Shown here: positions 1 to 6,000 of the stretch, piece by piece
How the letters are laid out: every line of letters begins with the position of its first letter
Numbering within the stretch: position 1 is the stretch's first letter
Assembly (NCBI GenBank): GCA_039679805.1
Contig: JBDKUD010000390.1
Location: forward strand, 1 to 9,973
Direction: 5' to 3'
From: JBDKUD01 sp039679805
GTDB taxonomy: Bacteria; Bacillota; Syntrophomonadia; Syntrophomonadales; Syntrophomonadaceae
Length of the DNA: 9,973 nt
Made by a program: the position numbers and the translations under genes
Notes under the pieces: generated by a model
What the model saw: the letters and a program-made list of their open reading frames with translations, nothing else
Told to the model about the DNA's origin: nothing
Databases searched by the model: none

Positions 1-650
1 CCAGCCTGGCTGTATACAGTAGCAGTGGCAGTATCAGTTGAGATTGCACTATAAACAATAGCTGCTACCTCACCTCTGGTAATGGGATTGATAGCTTTGA
101 ATGTTCCATCAGGATAACCTTTAATTAAACCTGCTTTGGCCATGGCAGCAACGGCATTTACACTCCAAGCCGGTATATCCTTGGCATCCTTAAAGGTTAC
201 AGTACTATTAGAAGTGTCTAGTTTTAATATCCGGGTCATGATAGAAGCTACTTCCTGCCGGGTTATGTTCTGGTTAGGCTTCATGGTTCCGTCCTGGTAA
301 CCGGAAATATAACCAGCTGCTGATGCTTTAGCAACTTCACCGGCAAACCAGTCGGTTGATTTGACATCTTTGAAGCTAACAGAAGCACTGTTTGTGTAAG
401 AAAAGGCCCGATTTACTATAACCATAAATTCAGCTCTGGTTATATTGTTGGCGGGCTTAAAGGTATTGTCTGTATAACCGCTGATGATACCCTTACCAGC
501 CAGGTTTTCAATCTGACTTTGGGCCCAATTTCCGTTAACATCTGTAAGGTTGGTACCGGCAGCAAATGTCTGAGGAGCACCAGCCCCGAAAGCAATGGCA
601 AATAAAAACATAACTAGCATGAAAGAACTTACAATCCTGTTTTTGTGCAA
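1..650 (-). CDS. Secreted protein with three N-terminal SLH domains (partial, C-terminus off the window)
   Basis: Frame read by eye on the minus strand; 216 complete residues are visible and the gene continues past position 1. The start is a TTG at 650-648, chosen because a strong AAGGAGGG lies 7 nt upstream and because it supplies the basic n-region (HKNR) of a signal peptide. The next in-frame ATG at 620 would lose that charge. The hydrophobic core is about residues 9-24, with cleavage probably after TFA (residue 30). Three SLH domains follow at about 34-83, 93-143 and 153-202. Each has the D(V/A)...W opening, the GYxDxTxKP/A core and the signature TRAE (71-74), TRQE (130-133) or TRGE (191-194). 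SLH triplets bind pyruvylated secondary cell-wall polymer, so the protein should sit on the outer face of the wall. What follows the SLH triplet is unknown, so it could be an S-layer protein, an enzyme or an adhesin. Confidence 0.93.
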   Translation of the reverse strand, partial: MHKNRIVSSFMLVMFLFAIAFGAGAPQTFAAGTNLTDVNGNWAQSQIENLAGKGIISGYTDNTFKPANNITRAEFMVIVNRAFSYTNSASVSFKDVKSTDWFAGEVAKASAAGYISGYQDGTMKPNQNITRQEVASIMTRILKLDTSNSTVTFKDAKDIPAWSVNAVAAMAKAGLIKGYPDGTFKAINPITRGEVAAIVYSAISTDTATATVYSQA

Positions 651-657
651 ATTATTT

Positions 658-665
658 CCCTCCTT
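658..665 (-). promoter_or_regulatory. Ribosome binding site deciding the TTG start of the SLH gene
   Basis: AAGGAGGG on the minus strand, separated by 7 nt from the TTG at 650. No ATG lies at a workable distance, so the non-standard start is well supported. Confidence 0.85.
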
Positions 666-841
666 CGATTTAATCATAATAATCATCTGATTCCACTACT
701 AAAGTCCGGTGGCAATAATCGGGATTTTGGCAGAAGAATCAAGGGCACTCGAATGTTATTAATCACCTCCATTGTAACTAGGCAAGATGCAACTAATCCC
801 TTGATAAAGTTCCATAAAGAGCCTTATTTACTACAGCTATG

Positions 842-922
842 AACAGGGCAACTATCAGATTGAAATATGTATAGTTGAACTATTTGATAGTTTAAGGAAG
901 ACTCATCTCCTTTCCCCCTGTT
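842..922 (-). promoter_or_regulatory. Possible structured RNA leader of the SLH gene (multi-hairpin junction)
   Basis: Read on the minus strand, AACAGGG (922-916) can pair with CCCTGTT (848-842). This closes an 81-nt element that contains three internal hairpins in series: AAGGA/TCCTT, AACTAT-CAA-ATAGTT (892-878) and CAACTAT/ATAGTTG (877-871 with 855-849). That gives a four-way-junction layout about 190 nt upstream of the TTG start. I do not recognise it as a known riboswitch class, and it lacks tRNA-specific arms and a CCA end. The pairing is seen in the sequence, but whether it forms or regulates anything is inference. Confidence 0.35.
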
Positions 923-949
923 TAAATAAATACCCGAATAAACGTCCGA

Positions 950-989
950 GCATACTATCCAAATATCTCTCAATATTTGGATAGTATGC
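950..989. repeat. Perfect 17-bp inverted repeat (hairpin or operator)
   Basis: Arms 950-966 and 973-989 are perfectly complementary (GCATACTATCC... with ...GGATAGTATGC) and are separated by the 6-nt loop CTCTCA. Neither side is followed by a run of T, so it is not a good intrinsic terminator. It lies just downstream of the candidate SLH promoter, at the 5' end of the presumed leader. It could be a protein-binding dyad, a 5'-stabilising hairpin or a remnant of a small mobile repeat. Confidence 0.75.
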
Positions 990-1007
990 GCATGAGTTTA
1001 TCATAGT

Positions 1008-1036
1008 GGTATAAAAATCCATTTATAGTTTAACAA
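1008..1036 (-). promoter_or_regulatory. Candidate sigma-A promoter for the SLH gene
   Basis: TTGTTA (1036-1031) and TATACC (1013-1008) are spaced by 17 nt, each matching 4 of 6 consensus bases. If used, transcription would start near 1001 and leave a leader of about 350 nt. TATGAT nearby is an alternative -10 without a good -35. AT-rich DNA yields such matches easily. Confidence 0.3.
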
Positions 1037-1081
1037 TAAGACTAAAGGAAAACAATAGTTACTTAGGTAAAGCTTAGCACA

Positions 1082-1099
1082 AATTGATTTGAATCAATT
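1082..1099. promoter_or_regulatory. FNR/CRP-family-like dyad
   Basis: AATTGATT-TG-AATCAATT is a perfect dyad with 8-bp arms. Its core TTGAT-N4-ATCAA (1084-1097) equals the consensus box of FNR-type regulators. It is upstream of the SLH gene and 280 nt from the plus-strand gene. Its centre lies about 90 nt upstream of the candidate start site near 1001, a distance used by some class I activators. AT-rich context makes chance occurrence possible. Confidence 0.4.
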
Positions 1100-1103
1100 A
1101 TAT

Positions 1104-1126
1104 ATTAAAAATTGATTATTTTTAAT
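1104..1126. repeat. AT-only inverted repeat
   Basis: ATTAAAAAT (1104-1112) and ATTTTTAAT (1118-1126) form a 9-bp stem around a 5-nt loop. It contains no G-C pairs, so it is thermodynamically weak. It sits next to the FNR-like dyad and may only reflect base composition or an A/T-rich upstream element. Confidence 0.35.
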
Positions 1127-1378
1127 AAAAATTCTTCATTTTTATTCCTTTTCCTGCAAACTTTACAAATAAATTAACAAAACATTTTATTAAAGAAGTT
1201 TTGCAAACCAATAATCTTTCTTTTTCTGTATTCTTCTGTTTCTATATCTCCATGCCTTCCTCTTGAGCCTTTGCGTCGCTAGTATCCCGAATGAACTATA
1301 TTATATTTGCAGGCACCGTTATTCTGACAGAACCCTGGAGTTTTTGTTTTCATATGATATTAGCAGGGAGGGATTTAT

Positions 1379-1687
1379 ATGCCGGACAGCCTGTTTACTT
1401 TTGATGCCCTGGCCAGCTTAGCGGGCGCTTCGTTAATGACCTACCTGGTGGTCCAGTACACTAAGAAAATACTTGATCAGATAATCAAGATTCCTACTGA
1501 TTTGTATGCCGTAGTGGTAGGCAGTGTGGTATTGCTAATGGCCCAGTTGGCCAAAGGGGCTAACCCCTCCGATTGGAGGATATATGTTCTAAGCTTGGCG
1601 AACGGCTTCCTGGTAGCAGCCACCGCTGGTAAATTAAATGATTCAGCCTTATCACCGCCCAAACCCACAAGCAAACGCAAGGATTAG
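1379..1687 (+). CDS. Small three-helix holin-like membrane protein
   Basis: A 102-residue protein with a strong ribosome binding site (GGAGG, 7 nt before ATG). Three hydrophobic segments are visible at about residues 8-27, 40-58 and 66-84, followed by a short hydrophilic tail ending in KRKD. The general pattern resembles small Firmicute phage holins: an aromatic N-terminus, a Gly/Ala first helix ending in VVQYTKK, an 'IPT' turn and two further helices. Three helices, a short length and a charged C-terminus fit a class I holin topology. I recognise the pattern only from memory and no single motif proves it. No endolysin or other phage gene adjoins it: the neighbours are the divergent SLH gene and the convergent aldolase gene. 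It appears monocistronic, ending at the hairpin at 1700-1738. It could equally be a domesticated or unrelated small membrane protein. Confidence 0.75.
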   Translation: MPDSLFTFDALASLAGASLMTYLVVQYTKKILDQIIKIPTDLYAVVVGSVVLLMAQLAKGANPSDWRIYVLSLANGFLVAATAGKLNDSALSPPKPTSKRKD

Positions 1688-1699
1688 GGTTTAAGCAAA

Positions 1700-1738
1700 A
1701 AGTGAACTTTCATGAACCAGGTTCCGGAAAGTTCACTT
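1700..1738. terminator. Bidirectional intrinsic terminator between the holin-like gene and fbaB
   Basis: A 12-bp stem, AAGTGAACTTTC (1700-1711) with GAAAGTTCACTT (1727-1738), in the 63-nt gap between two convergent stop codons. Read on the minus strand, the stem runs into CTTTTTGC, a good U-tract for ending fbaB transcripts. On the plus strand the tail is ATTTG, weaker but usable. Confidence 0.8.
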
Positions 1739-1750
1739 ATTTGCGTTGCG

Positions 1751-2803
1751 TTAGGCGATGGTTATTTCTTTGCTTAGATATACGTCCTGGATGGCATTGA
1801 GGATGGCGACGCCTTCTTTGAGGGGTTTCTGAAATGCTTTGCGTCCGGAGATTAAACCCATGCCTCCGGCGCGTTTGTTTATGACTGCGGTGCGGACTGC
1901 CTGCGCGAGGTCGTTGTCACCGGAGGCGCCGCCGGAGTTTATCAGACCAATCCGGCCCATGTAACAGTTGGCTACCTGATAGCGGGTTAAATCAATAGGA
2001 TTATCGGTAGTCAGGTCGGTGTACATTTTTTTGTTGGTCTTGGCAAAGTTTAGGGCAGTAAAACCGCCGTTGTTTTCAGCCTGTTTTTGTTTTATGATGT
2101 CCGCTTCTATGGTGGCCGCCAGATAGTTGGCCTGCCCGGTTAAATCAGCTGCTACATGGTAGTCTTTGCCGTCTGCTTTGAAGCTGGAGTTGCGCAGATA
2201 TGCCCACAGAACCGTGACCATCCCCAGGTTATGGGCATGATGAAAGGCCGCCGATATTTCCTCGATCTGGCGCCGGCATTCATCGGAACCGTAATAGATG
2301 GTAGCCCCTACCGCAGCAGCGCCGAGTTCAAAGGCTTGTTCCACGTCAGCGAACAGGGTCTGATCGAATTTGTTTGGATATGTAAGTAGTTCGTTGTGGT
2401 TTAGTTTTACGATAAAGGGTATTTTATGGGCATATTTGCGGGATAGAATGCCTAAGCCGCCGAGAGTGGAAGCTACCCCGTTGCAGCCGCCGGCAATTGC
2501 CAGCTTTATTATGTTTTCCGGATCGAACAGGGCCGGATTAGGTGCAAATGATGCACCGGCGGTATGTTCTACTCCCTGATCAACGGGCAGAAATGATACG
2601 TAGCCGGTTCCTGCCAGGCGGCCCGTATTCATTATAGTCTGCAGATTACGCAGGACTCTTACGGGCCGATCTGAGGCTGCAAACACCCGGTCTATAAAAT
2701 CCGGACCCGGCAGATGCAGGTTTTCTCTGGGAATAGTCTCACACTTATGGTTCAGTAAACCATCTGCCTCTTTGCCTAATAAATCAATAATTTTGCTTTC
2801 CAT
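1751..2803 (-). CDS. fbaB: Class I fructose-bisphosphate aldolase, DhnA/FbaB type
   Basis: Cleaves fructose 1,6-bisphosphate to dihydroxyacetone phosphate and glyceraldehyde 3-phosphate, or runs in reverse for gluconeogenesis, through a Schiff-base lysine in the cytoplasm. The 350-residue length equals that of E. coli FbaB. Long blocks match that protein as I remember it: NTGRLAGTGY (59-68), PVDQGVEH (73-80), VKLNHNE (132-138), VGATIYYGS (165-173), VTVLWAYLRNS (196-206) and GRIGLINSGGASG (283-295). The likely Schiff-base residue is Lys238 in ADIIKQK. The start at 2803 has AAGGAGGT 7 nt upstream (2811-2818). The gene follows the giant surface gene on the same strand after 199 nt but has its own TATAAT, so it is probably a separate unit. 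It ends at the hairpin at 1700-1738. In bacteria this enzyme often coexists with a class II aldolase and serves growth on C3 compounds. Confidence 0.97.
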   Translation of the reverse strand: MESKIIDLLGKEADGLLNHKCETIPRENLHLPGPDFIDRVFAASDRPVRVLRNLQTIMNTGRLAGTGYVSFLPVDQGVEHTAGASFAPNPALFDPENIIKLAIAGGCNGVASTLGGLGILSRKYAHKIPFIVKLNHNELLTYPNKFDQTLFADVEQAFELGAAAVGATIYYGSDECRRQIEEISAAFHHAHNLGMVTVLWAYLRNSSFKADGKDYHVAADLTGQANYLAATIEADIIKQKQAENNGGFTALNFAKTNKKMYTDLTTDNPIDLTRYQVANCYMGRIGLINSGGASGDNDLAQAVRTAVINKRAGGMGLISGRKAFQKPLKEGVAILNAIQDVYLSKEITIA

Positions 2804-2857
2804 AGCTATGACCTCCTTCGAATAATAACTATCCGTTTAGTCTTAGCTACAGTCTAT

Positions 2858-2890
2858 AACTTTTTGCAGCATATATGCTATAAAAAAGTT
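2858..2890. promoter_or_regulatory. Dyad in the fbaB leader
   Basis: Outer arms AACTTTTT (2858-2865) and AAAAAGTT (2883-2890) enclose a perfect 12-bp palindrome, AGCATATATGCT (2868-2879). It overlaps the presumed transcription start of fbaB, just downstream of the TATAAT at 2900-2895. The position suits a repressor operator or a 5'-end mRNA hairpin. No known operator consensus is recognised. Confidence 0.45.
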
Positions 2891-2894
2891 AAAT

Positions 2895-2925
2895 ATTATA
2901 TACTATTTTGTTTAATAGTAGTCAT
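2895..2925 (-). promoter_or_regulatory. fbaB: Probable fbaB promoter (-10 clear, -35 poor)
   Basis: A perfect TATAAT is present on the minus strand at 2900-2895, about 95 nt upstream of the start codon. The best -35 is ATGACT (2925-2920) at a long 19-nt spacing; nothing better is found at 16-18 nt. A weak -35 would fit a promoter that needs an activator. Confidence 0.5.
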
Positions 2926-3002
2926 TTTTCGGTTTAGTTTATAACGAATACACGTTATTAGCAGCAGACCACCCGCTAGCTAGCTCTTACTTTAATTATT
3001 AT

Positions 3003-6000
3003 TTAAGCTTGAACGTATCTTCTCCGTAACCTGAAACCGTATACCAAGAACACGATTAGCAACACCAGAATTGTTATCGTCAGAATCGGGTGGTACATCA
3101 TATATACCATGGCAATAACCGGAGCCAGCAGTAACCGAACCAGTAGTCTTAAGCTTTGACTATGCGCTATGCTAGCTGCAATGGGTGGAGAATGGTGATA
3201 GTAGAACCTTACGAAGGCCGTACCCCAGATATTAGTCAAGAGATACTGATCGCGGAAGTGGCGCAGGAGAGCTACCGGCCAAGTGAACTTGGAACCGAAG
3301 GCCGCAGTAGCGATAAAGCACTCATCAGCTTTAATGTTTTCTGTTTCAACAGTACTTTCCAGCACATTACCATTGACTGATTTTAGCGCATTACCAGCGA
3401 TCCTTAGCTTGTTAGTATCGCCAGTGAGAGGAGAATCAAAGATTACGACCAGTGAAGACCCGTTTATGGTTACCGTATCGTTTTCACTCAAATTACTGTA
3501 ATTTATACCATCAGGAGTAAATTCCACTGCCTGTTTTAGGGCTGTATCTGTAGAGAGATTATTATATAGGGCCTTGTCAAAGATTACTGCAATTATGGTG
3601 TTGCCGCCGCCTGTGGTTGATTCAATATAGGCAGGAGGATTATAGTCCGGTTCCGAAGATACGTCTACCACCGTAGATAATTGATTGTTGGAAGTTTGTG
3701 TATCATCCGCTGCCGAAGCCGGTAGTTCAATAGTAGCATAAAGATACTGGCGTCCGTTACCGGAAGGAGTCCAGTTAAAAGTCAGAGCACTGGCTTGAGA
3801 AGACGCCAGTGAAGAGCTTGTGGATTGAGTTGATATTAATTCTCCCCCCATTACAGGATTCCCGAGGTAAAGCTTGACCGTCACCGGAGAAGTTATAGTG
3901 GTATCTCCTAAATTAGTTACTTCAGTATATATAGCCAGATTCTCGCCTGGTTTGGGGAAAGAATTGGAGGGAACCAGATAAGCTAGAGCCAGGTCGGTTT
4001 GTTCTCCGGGAACTGCTATCGTTATGTTTTTGCTTAATATATTATTGCTGGTATTAGCATCAGTCCAGCCTGGTAACAGGTCTACCCGTGCAAATATAGT
4101 TGCGTTTGCGCTGGACGGAAGGGTCCAGGTACAAGTTATAGCCTGGCTGCCTCCGGTAACAATAAGTTCAGAAGCTGGTACATTGGCAATTAGTTCTCCG
4201 CCATTATCAGGATCACCATTGAAAAAAGACACTGCATAACCAGCTGGTATTGTTTCCCCTGTGTTTACTATGTTCGCTGTAATATTTACATCCTGACCCG
4301 CCAGTAAATTTTGATTATCCAATATAATATTCTCAACTTTAAGATCGGTGCTTTCCCGGTGCGTTAATAAGCAAAGGTCAGTTCTGCCGGCAACAGGTAT
4401 TCCTTCCTCATTGTCGCTTATTTCTTGTTTATCATAAATTAACGTAAACTGGTCGGCATCGGTATAACATCCGGCAATATTTCTTTCCAAGTTTACGTCA
4501 TGCGTAATCTGCTGCGGTTCTCCCCAGAGGCTGTTAGTGCTGTCCCAATGGGTTAGGTAAATATCGCTGCCTTCCGGCGACGGACCCGCCCATAGCAAAT
4601 CAAGCTGGGTGGGATTGCTGATTACCTTATAACTGGTGTCACCAGAAGTCTTGGTATTATCGACTATTAGCTCAGCACTAAGCGGTGTTATTCCTTTGCT
4701 CATCATTAGATTGTAATCCTGCAGCCAGAAAAGCAGTATTTGTTGGCCATCAAACACCAATTCCGGGTGTGAATCGGCCACACTGTTATCGGTAAGACGA
4801 CACGCTGTTTGCCAGCCCTGATCTTTAATATAGTTAACACTAACCAGCTCCCGGTCATTCAGGGTGGATAGGTCGTTATCAGTATCGCTTTCCCAGACTA
4901 AGCAGGCTTCTTGCCCGTTGTACCACATGGAGCTGTGTACAATGCATGAACCAAAGTCAGTGCTTATTGCCGCCGGCAGACTCCAGGTATTACCGTCCCA
5001 GATTGAATACATAAATCCATCCGGGTTCTGATTATCGCCCCATATTTTATTGCTGTTATTTTTGGTCCAGCAAATCATTGCTGTCCCATCTGTTCCGATA
5101 GATAGTTTGGGACTGCAGTCCAAACTGGTATCACTAATAACACTGCCGTTTTGCCACTGTCCGGTATCGGGACTATAAATACCATAGGCTATATCCATGG
5201 CTCCCAGCATATCATTAACCCCGGCATCAACCGGCAATTTAGTTGATACATTCTCCCATACTGCTAGTATACGACCATCAGGCAACAAACCGGCCTGAAC
5301 CCCAAAATCGGCTGTACCATCATCCGCTACTGGAAGGGGATTGCTGCGGATATTATCTTTATCAATCGCAAATACCAGTTCACTGCTATTGGGACTCCCA
5401 TTCAGCCCTGGGTCTCTTTGCAGGTTTTCATCGATCCAGAACAGGTAGCGGGTATTATCACTAGAAACAATAGTCGGCTCAGAATAGGGATAGGTATTAA
5501 GTTTTATTGGTTCTTCCCCAGTGTCTTCTAAAGATTGTACTGTATGAATACCGCCTTTTACAAAAGAAGGCTCGCCGTACTTTAAATAATCCCGTGAAAG
5601 TAATGTAAAACCGGGCTCTGCCTGGAATTCCTGGGCTCCGTAAATCTGATGATTGTATTCATAAACTGGAGTTTCCAACGTGAATTTATATAAAATTAGG
5701 GCAGCCCCAATAGAACCTTTAATATTAAGTTCACTGGGTAAGAATCCGCATAAAGGCTGGTTTCCTGAAGCCCAACATCCTTCCAATCCTAATTTTCCTA
5801 TCAATTGGCCTTCGATTTTATCTGCTATCCCTACCCCGCCAATAACTTTACCATAGGGATTTAGTTTGGATTCTCCCGCTAAATAAGGAGCCAGCGAACT
5901 AATACTAGCCGCAACCGGTATTATATCTTTTAAGGTTTCGCTGGCTTCATATTTAATACCTAAACCCATGCGGCCATTGACAGGAACTGGACTCGGAAAA

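Larger units (their letters stand above)
651..1378. other. 728-base AT-rich intergenic region between divergent genes
   Basis: This separates the minus-strand SLH gene from the plus-strand holin-like gene. I find no convincing coding sequence in it. The near side of the SLH gene (651-1040) holds its ribosome binding site, a possible folded leader (842-922), a perfect 17-bp hairpin (950-989) and a weak promoter (1008-1036). The middle (1080-1130) is very AT-rich with two clean dyads. The right third (1140-1378) holds pyrimidine-rich DNA, a small TTCTGaCAGAA dyad near 1322-1332 and the ribosome binding site of the holin-like gene (GGAGG at 1367-1371, 7 nt before ATG). No clear sigma-A promoter for the plus-strand gene stands out; TATATT near 1298-1303 is only a possible -10. 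Confidence 0.7.

Noticed and set aside
680..772. Minus-strand open frame of about 29 codons (ATGGAGGTG... to TGA) in the SLH leader
   Set aside because: It contains a ribosome-binding-like GGAGGTGAT but has none before its own ATG. It is very short, with no recognisable sequence; a leader peptide cannot be excluded but is not supported.
645..842. 65-codon plus-strand open frame antisense to the SLH leader
   Set aside because: No ribosome binding site, no recognisable protein features, and it overlaps the start region of the SLH gene on the other strand.
842..860. c-di-GMP riboswitch (CAGGGCAA-like start)
   Set aside because: Only a short match on the plus strand; the downstream conserved GGGACGCAAAG and receptor elements are missing.
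842..922. tRNA gene
   Set aside because: The 7-bp outer stem and a TTCAATC stretch look tRNA-like, but no 5-bp T-stem flanks that loop, no D-arm or anticodon arm has proper geometry, and there is no CCA or normal discriminator context.
950..989. Intrinsic terminator
   Set aside because: The stem is perfect but no T-run follows on either strand.
1477..1680. Open frame antisense to the holin-like gene
   Set aside because: Shadow frame with no ribosome binding site; the plus-strand gene has clear translation signals and membrane segments.
2801..2810. Palindrome CATAGCTATG over the fbaB start codon
   Set aside because: Only 10 bp and includes the start codon; probably chance.
2941..2985. Small dyads ATAACG/CGTTAT and GCTAGCTAGC after the giant gene
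   Set aside because: Considered as a terminator for the giant gene, but stems are short and no U-tract follows.
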